DNA of 64,000 nucleotides, taken from NCBI RefSeq assembly GCF_005222805.1, contig NZ_STGC01000005.1:1154456-1218455 (forward strand), in the 5' to 3' direction. The DNA is from Devosia sp. FKR38 (GTDB lineage: Bacteria > Pseudomonadota > Alphaproteobacteria > Rhizobiales > Devosiaceae). Below, one piece after another: positions 17,511 to 28,338 of this stretch (the stretch's first letter is position 1; each line of letters starts with the position of its first letter). The notes beneath the pieces are model-generated. The model searched no databases. It saw nothing but the letters and a program-made list of their open reading frames with translations, and was not told the origin of the DNA. Made by a program: the position numbers and the translations under genes.

Positions 17511-18911
17511 ATGACGACAAACCGGATCAATCGACGCAACGTGCTGCGTGGTGGCAGTGCTGCTGGCCTGGGCCTTTGGGCCGCCAGCCAGGGCCTGCCG
17601 GTCTTTGCGCAGGACAAGGCCCCTGAGCTCGATCTGCCCCAGGGGGCAGCAGGCAAGCTCACGGTCATTCATCGGACCGAATATTTCGAAGCGGCGCAGA
17701 ACCTGTTCCGCGATACGGTCACCGCCTTTGCCAAGACCAATGGCGCCGAACTCGACATCTCGACCACCAATCCCGAATCCTTCGGTGATTTCCTGGGCAA
17801 GATGTCCGCTGCCGTGAAGGCCGGCAATCCGCCCGACCTGGCCTATACCAGCAATGTCTCGGTGCCGCAGATGCACCTTCTGGGGCTGCTCGAAGACGTC
17901 AATGACGTGGTCGAGGAAGCCATCAGCAAATATGGCAACGTGATGCGCGGCATCAATGCCGAAAAGACCGGCAAGATCGACGGCCGCTGGGTCGCCATCC
18001 CGTTCATCGCCAACACCACCGGCACCTTCTTCCGCGGCGACAAGCTGAAAGAAAAGGGCATCGACCCGCAGACCCTCGATACCTGGGAAAAGCGGCGCGA
18101 GGCGGCCTTGGCCATCTCGGATCCGGCCAATGGCTTCTATGGCTGGGGCCTGACGGTCAACCAGTCCGGCGACGGCTGGGGCGTGGCCTCGGGCATTCTC
18201 AATGCCTTTGGCGGCCACTTCACCGATGCAAGTGGCACCAAGGTCGAATTTGACACGCCCGAAACCGTAGCGGCCTATGAGTTCGTCCGCGAAACCTATG
18301 ACCGCAATGGCAAATATGCCGCCATGCTGCCGCCAGGCGTTGAAAGCTGGGGCGACATCTCCAACAACGAGGCCTATCTGGCTGGCAGCATCGGCTACAC
18401 GCACAATGCCTTTTCGGTCTATGCGGCGGCCAAGCGCGACAACAATCCGGTCTTCCCGGGCACAGTGTTGCTGCGCCAGCCCAATGCCAACAATGGCGAC
18501 AGCCGCGATGGTGGGGCCGTGGGCGGCTGGCTGACCATCTTCAAGGGCGCGCCCAATGCCGACCTCGCCAAGAAGCTGGCACTCGATCTGCTCGACCCTG
18601 CCAATTTCACGCCGATGTCGTCGGTGGCCGGTGGCCTGTTCATGCCGGCCTATGAAAGCCTGTGGACGCCCGAGCTGATCGCAGCCGATGCGAACTTTGC
18701 GATCATCAAGGATCAGGTGAGCGTGGCCGAGCCCTTCATTGGCCCATCCTGGCCGGCCCAGCCGGCGGCCCAGATCGACGCCATCCGCGCCCAGGGCATC
18801 CTCGAGCAGTCTATGGGCAATGTCATCGCCGGTCGCATGACCCCGCAGGAAGCGGTGACCGACGCGCACAACAAGATCGTCCAGCTCTTCGAAGAAGGCG
18901 GCATCATGTAA
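17511..18911 (+). CDS. Extracellular solute-binding protein, Tat-exported, family 1
   Basis: A 466-residue periplasmic binding protein. The N-terminus has NRRNVLRGG followed by a hydrophobic stretch and a likely cut after FAQ (residue 34), a twin-arginine signal. The mature part has the SBP_bac_1 layout of sugar and oligosaccharide binding proteins, with KAGNPPDLAYTS near residue 103. The ATG at 17511 is chosen because TTGAGGAGGAG precedes it and the twin-arginine motif then falls at residues 8-9. It is followed by the fused permease gene, and the ATPase is divergent. Export in folded form hints at early folding or a cofactor; the ligand is unknown. Confidence 0.9.
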   Translation: MTTNRINRRNVLRGGSAAGLGLWAASQGLPVFAQDKAPELDLPQGAAGKLTVIHRTEYFEAAQNLFRDTVTAFAKTNGAELDISTTNPESFGDFLGKMSAAVKAGNPPDLAYTSNVSVPQMHLLGLLEDVNDVVEEAISKYGNVMRGINAEKTGKIDGRWVAIPFIANTTGTFFRGDKLKEKGIDPQTLDTWEKRREAALAISDPANGFYGWGLTVNQSGDGWGVASGILNAFGGHFTDASGTKVEFDTPETVAAYEFVRETYDRNGKYAAMLPPGVESWGDISNNEAYLAGSIGYTHNAFSVYAAAKRDNNPVFPGTVLLRQPNANNGDSRDGGAVGGWLTIFKGAPNADLAKKLALDLLDPANFTPMSSVAGGLFMPAYESLWTPELIAADANFAIIKDQVSVAEPFIGPSWPAQPAAQIDAIRAQGILEQSMGNVIAGRMTPQEAVTDAHNKIVQLFEEGGIM

Positions 18912-18920
18912 GTCGCGCTG

Positions 18921-18954
18921 CGGCCGGCGGCGGGTCTCGCACCCGCCCCGGCCG
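18921..18954 (+). terminator. Intercistronic hairpin after the binding-protein gene
   Basis: CGGCCGGCGGCGGGT pairs with ACCCGCCCCGGCCG around a five-base loop, with one bulge or mismatch. It begins nine bases after the stop codon and has no T run, so a stabilising or attenuating hairpin is more likely than a full terminator. Confidence 0.5.
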
Positions 18955-19046
18955 TGCGCTCGATTGGCGCCCCGTGCACCCTTTGGGGTGCTGCGGACGC
19001 TTGTCCATTGTCAATCGGGGGGCAGGTCCCCGTTGGAGTTTGAGCC

Positions 19047-21008
19047 ATGGAAGATCGCATGAGCCTGGCGACCGCCATCATCAAGCCACGTCGTCGGCAC
19101 GCAAAGCGCCTCGAACAGCTCTTTGGTCGTGACTGGAGGGTCGGCTACCTTTTCGTGCTGCCCATGGTCCTCATCATGGCGTTCCTGATCTTCTGGCCCT
19201 TTGTCAGCGCCATCATCCAGAGCACCACATCACTCAACTTTCTGACGGGCGAAACCACCAATGTCGGGCTTCGCAACTACACGCGCCTCTGGAGCAATAG
19301 CGACTTCCTGCAGTCGATGCAGAACACCATCGTGTTCACCTTCTGGTCGCTGCTCATCAAGTTCATCGTCGGCCTGTCCGTCGCGCTTATCCTGAACAGT
19401 CGGCTGCCGTTCCGCGGCATCCTCAGCGGCCTGATGCTGCTGCCCTGGATCATTCCGGAGATCGTCACGGCCCTGGCCTGGAAGTCGATCTACGACCCGC
19501 TGTTTGGTGGCCTCAACCCGATCCTGCAGGGCGTCGGGATCATCGATCGCCCGCTCGGCTGGCTGTCAGACCCCGGCATGGCCATGGGCAGCATCATCTC
19601 GGTCAATGTCTGGAAGGGCATTCCGTTCTTCGTGCTGCTGCTCCTGGCCGGGCTGAAGGCGGTCGATCGCGAGCAGATCGAGGCGGCTCAGGTCGATGGC
19701 GCCAATGCCATCCAGCGCTTCCGCAATGTGACGCTGCCCAGCCTGCGCTACGTCATCGTGGTGACGCTGCTGCTGTCATTCATTTCCACCTTCAACCAGT
19801 TCGGTCTGCCTTTCCTGATGACGGCAGGCGGGCCCAGCGGCGCCACCAAGCTCTATTCCATCCTGGCCTACGAGAAGGCCATTGCCTCGCTGCAATACGG
19901 CCCCGGCATCGCCATTGCCTTTTCGGTGGCGCCGCTGATGGCCGTGCTGATCTGGCTGCTGGCCCGTTTCATGCGCCAGGACGACAAGCGCGATGGCGAT
20001 TTCAACCAGGCGCCGGGCCTTGCCGACAGGACCCTGAAATGGATCGGCAAAGGCATGAACCTGCTGATCGATGCCGTGCTCTGGCCGATCCAGATGCTGT
20101 TCGAACTCTATGAGGCCATCGTGCGGACAGTTCGCCGCGCCTCCGGGCGGCGGGTGACGCAGCCGATCGCCTCCCAATCCGTGCGCCGCGCTGCCGGCCC
20201 CTGGCTGCGCCTCATCGTCCTGCTGCCGGTGATGATTTTTGTGGCCTTTCCGTTCTACTGGATCATCACCACCTCACTTAAATCCACCGAGCAGATCAGC
20301 CAGCGCCAGTCCATCTTCTGGCCGCAGCCCGCCACGCTCACGCAATACCAGTCCCTGCTGCAGGATACGCCCTTCGTCACCTGGCTGCTGAACTCGGCCT
20401 TTGTCGCCGGCGCGGCAACCGTGGTCTCGGTGGCCCTGGCGTCTCTGGCGGCCTATGCACTCTCGCGCCTGCGCTTCCGCGGAGCGGGCCTGCTGACCAC
20501 GCTGCTGCTCATCACCTATCTGCTGCCCGGCACGCTGCTGTTCATCCCGCTCTATCAGACGCTGACCTCGCTGGGCGTGATCAACACCCATGCTGCACTG
20601 ATCCTGACCTATCCAACGTTCCTGCTGCCCTTCGCCACCTGGGTGCTGATGGGCTATTTCCGCTCCATTCCGGTGGAGCTGGAGGAGGCGGCCCGCATCG
20701 ATGGCGCCAGCCGGCTCTATATCTTCTGGCGCATCACCCTGCCGCTGGCCGCGCCCGCCATCCTGTCGGTGACCCTGTTCGCCTTCACCAATGCCTGGAA
20801 CGAGTTCCTGTTCGCCTTTGTCTTCATCACCTCCGAGTCCCTGCGCACGCTGCCCATCGGTCTGCAGTCGCTGGTGGTCGGGGACATCCTGCCCTGGGGC
20901 AAGCTCATGGCCGCCTCGCTGCTGACCACAGTGCCGGTCGCCGTGCTCTATATCTACGCGCAGCGCTTCCTGGCCGAAGGCCTCACCGTTGGAGCGGTCA
21001 AGGGATGA
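19047..21008 (+). CDS. Fused sugar ABC permease (UgpA-like and UgpE-like halves in one protein)
   Basis: A 653-residue inner-membrane protein that joins two permease subunits normally encoded separately. Residues about 30-310 form a UgpA/MalF-like half with about six helices and the EAA loop starting at E212 (EAAQVDGANAIQRF). A linker of about 75 residues, partly amphipathic, follows. Residues about 385-650 form a UgpE/MalG-like half with the second EAA loop at E547 (EAARIDGASRLYIF). Both EAA loops are intact, so both ATPase docking sites are present. The frame is open throughout. The stop overlaps the start of the next gene (ATGA). A second in-frame ATG at 19059 is a possible start. Confidence 0.9.
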   Translation: MEDRMSLATAIIKPRRRHAKRLEQLFGRDWRVGYLFVLPMVLIMAFLIFWPFVSAIIQSTTSLNFLTGETTNVGLRNYTRLWSNSDFLQSMQNTIVFTFWSLLIKFIVGLSVALILNSRLPFRGILSGLMLLPWIIPEIVTALAWKSIYDPLFGGLNPILQGVGIIDRPLGWLSDPGMAMGSIISVNVWKGIPFFVLLLLAGLKAVDREQIEAAQVDGANAIQRFRNVTLPSLRYVIVVTLLLSFISTFNQFGLPFLMTAGGPSGATKLYSILAYEKAIASLQYGPGIAIAFSVAPLMAVLIWLLARFMRQDDKRDGDFNQAPGLADRTLKWIGKGMNLLIDAVLWPIQMLFELYEAIVRTVRRASGRRVTQPIASQSVRRAAGPWLRLIVLLPVMIFVAFPFYWIITTSLKSTEQISQRQSIFWPQPATLTQYQSLLQDTPFVTWLLNSAFVAGAATVVSVALASLAAYALSRLRFRGAGLLTTLLLITYLLPGTLLFIPLYQTLTSLGVINTHAALILTYPTFLLPFATWVLMGYFRSIPVELEEAARIDGASRLYIFWRITLPLAAPAILSVTLFAFTNAWNEFLFAFVFITSESLRTLPIGLQSLVVGDILPWGKLMAASLLTTVPVAVLYIYAQRFLAEGLTVGAVKG

Positions 21009-21757
21009 CCGACCAGGCGCCGGTCAAGCCAGTGCGGGCCAAGCCGGTGAGCACCGAGCGCCCCGTGCCATCGGCGGTGGACGCCATGGTGGCCAAGATC
21101 CGCGGCCTCATCTCCGATGGCGGCCTGCAGCTGGGCGACAGCCTGCCGACCGAAAAGGAACTCTGCGAGCGCTTTGACGCCGGCCGCAACACGGTCCGAG
21201 AGGCCATGCGCATCCTCAAGGCCTATGGCGTGGTGGCCGTGCGCCCCAAGGTCGGCGCGACGCTGATCGATGACCGCATGGAACGGGCGTTGGATCTGTT
21301 CTCGTTCAACACGCTCGATGTTTCCCGCCGCACGTTCAACGACATCCAGGGCTTCCGCAAGCTGATCGAGGTCGGCTCGGTGGATACCATTTTCGACCAT
21401 GTGACCGCAGACGATGTCGCCGAACTGCGGGCCATCAATGTGGCGCTGCGCGGCGCCCAGAGCATTGCCGAGGCCTCCGAGCAGGACTTCCGCTTTCACC
21501 TGCGCCTGGTCTCTATTCTGAACAACCGCGCGGTGCGCGATGTCTATCGCATCATGAAGCCGGTGATCATCCGCATCATGGAGCGCGGCAAGCAGATCCG
21601 CGACTTCAACGCCGATACCTTCGAGCAGCACGCCGCCGTGGTGGACGCGCTCGAGCTGCGCGACCGCATTCACTACCAATATGCGCTGATCTCGCATCTG
21701 CACCTGGGACTTTGGGCCTTCGACGAGGAAGGGGAGGCCGAACAGCCGGCGCCGTGA
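21005..21757 (+). CDS. GntR-family regulator with FCD domain
   Basis: A 250-residue regulator with an N-terminal winged helix-turn-helix (residues about 25-90, with LPTEKELCERFDAGRNTVRE) and a helical FCD domain with FRFHLRLVSILNNR. The ATG overlaps the stop of the fused permease, so it belongs to that operon. It may bind the TCCGACAAT repeats upstream of the operon and respond to the imported sugar acid or its catabolite. The second GntR gene at 15103-15933 is an alternative controller. Confidence 0.9.
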   Translation: MTDQAPVKPVRAKPVSTERPVPSAVDAMVAKIRGLISDGGLQLGDSLPTEKELCERFDAGRNTVREAMRILKAYGVVAVRPKVGATLIDDRMERALDLFSFNTLDVSRRTFNDIQGFRKLIEVGSVDTIFDHVTADDVAELRAINVALRGAQSIAEASEQDFRFHLRLVSILNNRAVRDVYRIMKPVIIRIMERGKQIRDFNADTFEQHAAVVDALELRDRIHYQYALISHLHLGLWAFDEEGEAEQPAP

Positions 21758-21855
21758 CGCCGGCTGCACTGCGCGATGTGCGGGCCGCCCGGTTCATGTG
21801 GGGCCGGACCGCCTGAACAAGGCGTCGGGGAGACGCCAATCTTGGGAGGACGACT

Positions 21856-22992
21856 ATGAAGACTATGCACTTGGCATCGCTGGCTCTCGCTGGCCTGCTG
21901 GCATCGACGAGCCTGACCCTGGCTGGACCAGAAACTGTGTCTGGGCCGGGTGCTGACCCGACCTGTTTTGCCCCCTGGGGCGATGACGCCAAATATATGC
22001 AGTGGCCGGCCCAGGAGGGCCCCTACCGCATTGCCGTGGTCAATGGCTTCGTCGGCAATACCTGGCGCATCCAGATGATCAAGACGGCCAAGGCCTTTGC
22101 CGAGGATCCGGCCATCAAGGACAAGATCGCCGAGTTCAAGGTGGTCTCCACCGGCACCGACGCGCCGGCGCAGCTCGGCGCTATCGAGGACTTCATCAAC
22201 CAGGGCTTTGACGCCATCGTCACCATCGCCGTCTCACCCGATGGCTTTGATCGTGTCATTCGCCTGGCCGACAAGGAAAATGTCGTGCTGGTGCCCTTCG
22301 ACAACGTGCTGGACACCGACGCGGTGATGCAGGTCAACGAAGACCAGACCGAAATGGGCCGTCGCTGGGCCCAGTTCCTGGTCGACGAGCTGGCGGCACA
22401 GGGCAAGACCGGCGGCAAGATCCTCGAAGTGCGCGGCCTGGCCGGCAACTCGGTGGACCGCGACCGCTCGGCCGCCATCCACGAGACCTTTGCGGCCTCT
22501 GGCGGCAATTGGGAAATCATCGAAGTGGTCGGCAATTGGGATGACGGCACCGCCCAGAAGGTGACCGCTGACGCCATTGCGGTGCATGGCCAGTTCGATG
22601 CTATCGCCGCCCAGGGCGGCACCACAGGCGTGGTGCAGGCCCTGATCGACGCTGGCCACCCCATGGTGCCGATCGCCGGCGAATCCGAGAATGGCTTCCG
22701 CAAGCTGGTGGCCCAGCATGCCGCCGATGGCCTGAAGGGCATTTCCATCGGCCAGTCACCGGGCCTGGTGGCCATTGCCATGAAGGCGGCCGTATCGGCG
22801 CTGGAAGGCAATGTCATGCCGCAGCTGATCTCGGTGCCGCTGCCGGTGGCCACCTATGACCAGCTCAAGGATGGCGAGAACTTCTGGTCGGACCTGCCGG
22901 ACAACTTCTTTACCGTCAACGAGTTCCCGCCGTGCGGCGTCAACGTCTCGGGTCCCGCCATCATGGCGCAGTCCGAAGCGGACGTGAAGTAA
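21856..22992 (+). CDS. Periplasmic sugar-binding protein, RbsB-like
   Basis: A 378-residue protein with a Sec signal peptide (residues 1-23, cut after LTLA). It has the Peripla_BP_4 pattern, with IAVVNGFVGNTWRIQMIK near residue 56, then IVTIAVSPDGFDRVI and a second lobe with AIAAQGGTTGVVQALID. Cys37 and Cys357 are the only cysteines in the mature part and could form a disulfide; this is a guess from their positions near the ends. CTTGGGAGGAC precedes the ATG. Together with the ATPase and the two permeases downstream it forms the third importer of the window. Confidence 0.88.
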   Translation: MKTMHLASLALAGLLASTSLTLAGPETVSGPGADPTCFAPWGDDAKYMQWPAQEGPYRIAVVNGFVGNTWRIQMIKTAKAFAEDPAIKDKIAEFKVVSTGTDAPAQLGAIEDFINQGFDAIVTIAVSPDGFDRVIRLADKENVVLVPFDNVLDTDAVMQVNEDQTEMGRRWAQFLVDELAAQGKTGGKILEVRGLAGNSVDRDRSAAIHETFAASGGNWEIIEVVGNWDDGTAQKVTADAIAVHGQFDAIAAQGGTTGVVQALIDAGHPMVPIAGESENGFRKLVAQHAADGLKGISIGQSPGLVAIAMKAAVSALEGNVMPQLISVPLPVATYDQLKDGENFWSDLPDNFFTVNEFPPCGVNVSGPAIMAQSEADVK

Positions 22993-23001
22993 CCAAACCC
23001 G

Positions 23002-23026
23002 GGCGGCGCCGACGACCGGCGCCGCC
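23002..23026 (+). terminator. Intercistronic hairpin after the binding-protein gene
   Basis: A perfect 10-bp stem, GGCGGCGCCG (23002-23011) with CGGCGCCGCC (23017-23026), followed by TTTC. It lies between the binding-protein and ATPase genes of the same operon and matches the arrangement seen in the other two importers here. Confidence 0.6.
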
Positions 23027-23059
23027 TTTCCGGCATGCCCGGTGGAGAGCCTTTGCCTC

Positions 23060-24582
<1,523 letters not shown>

Positions 24583-24586
<4 letters not shown>

Positions 24587-25632
24587 GCACACCACTGGCC
24601 AATCTCGCCACCAGCATCCGCCAGAACCGCGCCTTCACCGGCGCCGTCCTGCTGCTGGTTGCGCTGTTCCTGCTCTACAATGTGCTGCATCCGCGCGGCT
24701 TTTCCTCGGCGGTGCTGATCCAGAACGCCAATGAATCGGTGGCCATTGTCTTTGTCGCCATGGCGCAGACCATTCCGGTGCTGCTTGGGGGGCTTGATCT
24801 GTCTGTCGGCGCCGTGATGACGCTGTCGGCCTGCATCGCCTCGGTACTGGTCAATGGCTCGCCGCTGCAGATCATCCTGGGCATGCTGGTGACGCTGCTG
24901 GCCGGCACGGCCTTTGGCTTCTGCAATGGGCTGATCGTGGTCTATGGCCGCCTGCAGCCCATCATCGCCACGCTGGCCACCGGCGCCATTGCCATGGGTC
25001 TGGCACTGTTCATCCGCCCCAAGCCGGGCGGCGATATCGACGGTGACCTCAACTGGGCGGTGACCAATTCGCTGTGGGACTTCGTTGACACCTATGGCCT
25101 GTTCGACGCTGACGCGGCCTGGTTTGCACCCGTGGCCTGGATCCCGGTGCCACTGCTGATCATCCTGGTGTTCGGCGCCTGCGTCTGGCTGCCGTTTCGT
25201 CGCACCGTCACCGGGCGGACCATCTATGCCATCGGCTCGGCCGAAGGGGCGGCCTATATGTCGGGCCTGCCCATCAACCGCGCCAAGATCGCCGCCTTTA
25301 CCCTGGCCGGCTTTTTCGCGGCCTGTGGCGGGCTTTACCTCGCCATCCAGACCGCCTCCGGGAATGCCGACCTGACCCAGGCTGGCGCCTATACGCTCAA
25401 CTCCATTGCCGCGGTGGTTCTGGGCGGCACCTCGCTGCTCGGCGGCGTTGGCGGCGCCATTGGCTCGCTGATCGGCGCGCTGATCCTGCGCGTCATCTCG
25501 TTCTATTTCCGCATCCTGTCCATCGATCCGCTGCTGCAGCCGCTGGTCGAGGGCCTGGTACTGCTGGCGGCGGTAAGCCTGGGGGCTGTCCGCGTGCTGC
25601 GCATCAGGAACCGTCTCGACCTCTTCCGCTAG
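24583..25632 (+). CDS. Sugar ABC transporter permease, RbsC-like (first)
   Basis: A 349-residue membrane protein with eight to ten helices and the BPD_transp_2 loop GGLDLSVGAVMTL near residue 70. It is coupled to the ATPase gene by an ATGA overlap. With the next permease it probably forms a heterodimer, since each has its own diverged sequence. Confidence 0.9.
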
Positions 25633-25641
25633 GAAACCGCC

Positions 25642-26601
25642 ATGCCATCTGCCTTTTCGCGCCTGCGTCCGGAAGACAAGCCCGTCGTCATCTCGGCGGC
25701 CTTCATTGTGGTCATCCTCATCCTGGGCACGGTCTATACCCTCATCACCCAGGGCTCGGCGCCGCTGTTCTCGCCCAATTATCTGCTGCAGCAGCTGCAG
25801 ACCGGCGCCTTCCTCGGCATTGTCGCAGCCGGCATGATGATGGTGATCCTGCTCGGCCACATCGATCTCTCCGTGCCCTGGACGCTGACTGCGGCCGCCA
25901 TGATGGCCACGGCGGTCGGTGGCGAGATGGCGCTGCCCACAGGCATTGCCGTGGGCATCGCCGTGGGTCTGGTCAACGGCTTGGGCGTCGCCTATCTGCG
26001 CATTCCCTCGATGATCTTCACCCTGGGGGTGGATTCGGTGATGCGCGGCCTGATGGTCTGGCACACCGGTGGCTTCGCGCCGCAGGACCAGGCCACGCCA
26101 CTGATGCGCTTCCTGGCCGCCGAGAAGCTGCTCGGCATTCCGGTGGCCATCTTCGTCTGGGTGCTGGTCTCGCTGGTCATCGTCACCATCCTTGCGCGCA
26201 CCGCCTTTGGCCGCTCCATCTATGCCACCGGCAATCGCGAGGCGGCGGCCTATCTGTCGGGGATCCGCACCCGCTGGGTGATCGTGGGCGCCTTCGTCAT
26301 CTCTGGCATCTGCGCGGCCATCGCCGGCATCCTGCTGGCCGGCTATTCCACCAAGGCCTACCAGGGCATGGGTAATGCCTTTCTGCTGCCGGCCATTGCC
26401 GCCGTGGTCATCGGCGGCACGCGCATCCTGGGCGGGCAAGGGCGCTATGTCGGCACCGTGGTGGGCGTGACCCTGATCGTGCTGCTCAATTCGGTGCTCT
26501 CCATCATGCAGATGCCCGAGGCGGGGCGGCAGGTGATCTACGGCAGCGTCATCATCGGCATGCTGCTGGTCTATGGCCGGGACAAACGGCTCACCGGCTG
26601 A
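25642..26601 (+). CDS. Sugar ABC transporter permease, RbsC-like (second)
   Basis: A 319-residue membrane protein of the same family, with GHIDLSVPWTLTA near residue 72 in the conserved loop. It starts nine bases after the first permease, with GGAAACC before the ATG. The presence of two RbsC-like subunits rather than a homodimer is the LsrC/LsrD-like arrangement, though LuxS-type signalling is not otherwise suggested. Confidence 0.9.
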   Translation: MPSAFSRLRPEDKPVVISAAFIVVILILGTVYTLITQGSAPLFSPNYLLQQLQTGAFLGIVAAGMMMVILLGHIDLSVPWTLTAAAMMATAVGGEMALPTGIAVGIAVGLVNGLGVAYLRIPSMIFTLGVDSVMRGLMVWHTGGFAPQDQATPLMRFLAAEKLLGIPVAIFVWVLVSLVIVTILARTAFGRSIYATGNREAAAYLSGIRTRWVIVGAFVISGICAAIAGILLAGYSTKAYQGMGNAFLLPAIAAVVIGGTRILGGQGRYVGTVVGVTLIVLLNSVLSIMQMPEAGRQVIYGSVIIGMLLVYGRDKRLTG

Positions 26602-26672
26602 GCCGGATCAGGTCGCGCCGTTCCAATATAGTTCACACGGACGCCAAATCATGCTACATTGAATGCCAATAT

Positions 26673-26687
26673 GAGCATGTGATGCTC
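26673..26687. promoter_or_regulatory. Palindrome upstream of the PLP-enzyme gene
   Basis: GAGCAT-GTG-ATGCTC is a perfect 6-bp inverted repeat 27 bases before the start codon, flanked by AT-rich arms (ATAT on the left, CTATAT on the right). It looks like an operator for a dimeric regulator; an Lrp-type regulator of cysteine catabolism is one possibility. Confidence 0.45.
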
Positions 26688-26714
26688 CTATATGGCAATC
26701 AGATGGAATGACGC

Positions 26715-27830
26715 ATGATGGACAGCATGGTTCCCTGCAGACACAGCGGCGTGGATCGGAGCTGGGCGCGGAAGGCCATTGGCCTGCTCGAGGCCGAGGG
26801 GCGACGCTCCGCTGATACCCATCTGATCGCCGTGCCTGTGCCGGCCTTTCCTGATCTGGACATCTACCTCAAGGACGAGTCGGCCCATCCCACCGGCAGC
26901 CTCAAGCATCGCCTGGCGCGCTCGCTGTTTCTCTATGGCATCTGTAACGGCAAGATTACCCAGGGCGTGACGCTGACCGAGGCCTCCTCGGGCTCGACGG
27001 CGGTGAGCGAGGCCTATTATGCGCGCCTGCTCGGCCTCGAGTTCATCGCTGTGCTGCCCGCCAGCACCAGCCACAGCAAGATCGAGGCCATCGAGCAGCA
27101 GGGCGGGCGCTGCCATCTGGTGGCCGATGGCTGCACCATCTATGCCGAAGCCGAGCGGCTGGCGGCCGAATGCGGCGGGCATTATCTCGACCAGTTCACC
27201 TATGCCGAACGCGCCACCGACTGGCGCGGCAACAACAATATCGCCGAATCCATCTTTCGGCAGATGGAGAACGAGCGCTTCACCATCCCCAGCTGGATCG
27301 TGGTCGGCGCCGGCACCGGCGGCACCTCGGCCACCATCGGCCGCTATATCCGCTACCGCAGCTGCATGACCCAGCTCTTGGTGCCCGATGTCGAGCATTC
27401 CGCCTTTTATGACGGCTGGACGCATGGCGACGCCACGGCGCGCTGCGCCACGCCGTCGGGCATCGAGGGCGTTGGCCGCCCGCGCGTGGAACAATCCTTC
27501 GTGCCCAATGTGGTCGACGAAATGATCAAGGTGCCCGATGCGGCTTCGCTCGGCGCCATGCGCGTGCTGTCGCGCCGGCTCGGGCGCCGCGTCGGCGGCT
27601 CGACGGGCACCAATTTCTTCGGCCTGTGCTGGGCCGCGGACGGCATGCGCAACCGCGGCGAATGCGGCGCGCTGGTGACGCTGATCTGCGACAGCGGCGA
27701 ACGCTATGCCGACAGCTATTACGACGACGCCTGGCTGGCGGCCCGCCACATCGACACCAAGCCCTATGAGGCCATGGTCGAGGACTTTCTGGCCGGCGGC
27801 CCGTTCCGCGCCCGGCTGGGCGGCGCCTGA
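26715..27830 (+). CDS. PLP-dependent cysteine synthase-family enzyme (Cds1-like cysteine desulfhydrase)
   Basis: A 371-residue fold-type II PLP enzyme. The PLP lysine lies in [12 protein letters not shown] (K64), the substrate-binding loop is [12 protein letters not shown] (about 97-108), and the phosphate-binding Gly-rich loop is [12 protein letters not shown] near residue 197. The SLKHR motif and the length are those of the Cds1-type cysteine desulfhydrases rather than CysK, which has shorter chains and a different loop. The reaction would be cysteine to pyruvate, ammonia and sulfide. It lies after the third ABC operon but has its own upstream palindrome, so it may be independent. Confidence 0.78.
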   Translation: MMDSMVPCRHSGVDRSWARKAIGLLEAEGRRSADTHLIAVPVPAFPDLDIYLKDESAHPTGSLKHRLARSLFLYGICNGKITQGVTLTEASSGSTAVSEAYYARLLGLEFIAVLPASTSHSKIEAIEQQGGRCHLVADGCTIYAEAERLAAECGGHYLDQFTYAERATDWRGNNNIAESIFRQMENERFTIPSWIVVGAGTGGTSATIGRYIRYRSCMTQLLVPDVEHSAFYDGWTHGDATARCATPSGIEGVGRPRVEQSFVPNVVDEMIKVPDAASLGAMRVLSRRLGRRVGGSTGTNFFGLCWAADGMRNRGECGALVTLICDSGERYADSYYDDAWLAARHIDTKPYEAMVEDFLAGGPFRARLGGA

Positions 27831-27970
27831 CACAGCGCTAGGCGCGGGCAGGGGGCGGCTCGGCGCAGCGGCGGCCTCCACCATTTCTGGACCCAATGTC
27901 GACCCATTCTGTAGTCTTGGCTGGTTGTTTCTGTCTCAAGACCACTCCCGGTCGATACGAAGGAATGACC

Positions 27971-28222
27971 ATGAAGACCTCCATCGCCGCCACGCTGGCC
28001 GCCGTTCTGTTCGCCGCCGCTGTCACCCCCGGCTTTGCCGCCGACAAGCTCGACACCGCCGCCAAGACCGACATCGTGCACCGCCTCAAGGCGCAGGGCG
28101 TCAAGGTCAGTGGCGTGGAAGAATGGAGCGGCCTGATCCGTGCCTATGTCACCGACGAAACCGGCCGCCAGACCATGAAGCTCTACACCATGGGCGATCT
28201 GCGCCCCGTCGAACGCCGCTGA
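27971..28222 (+). CDS. Small secreted protein, PepSY-like
   Basis: An 83-residue protein with a signal peptide of about 22 residues (cut after GFAA). The mature part is about 60 residues of helix and strand with the pattern of a single PepSY-like repeat, including VSGVEEWSGLIRAYVTDETG. AAGGA ends three bases before an ATG at 27965 and nine before the ATG at 27971; the latter spacing and the Lys at position 2 favour 27971. Its function is unknown; PepSY proteins often inhibit proteases or act in cell-envelope control. Confidence 0.6.
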   Translation: MKTSIAATLAAVLFAAAVTPGFAADKLDTAAKTDIVHRLKAQGVKVSGVEEWSGLIRAYVTDETGRQTMKLYTMGDLRPVERR

Positions 28223-28238
28223 TCCATAGGCTCTGACA

Positions 28239-28270
28239 GCCCGGCGCCGCCTCCCTGAGCGGCGCCGGGC
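28239..28270. terminator. Hairpin between convergent genes
   Basis: GCCCGGCGCCGC (28239-28250) pairs perfectly with GCGGCGCCGGGC (28259-28270) around eight bases. There is no T run on either side, so any termination would be Rho-assisted. Confidence 0.5.
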
Positions 28271-28338
28271 CACGGCAGAGTGCCGCCCGCAATGCGGGTG
28301 TCATGGATTGGACGAACCCCGAGACGGCAACCGCGTCC

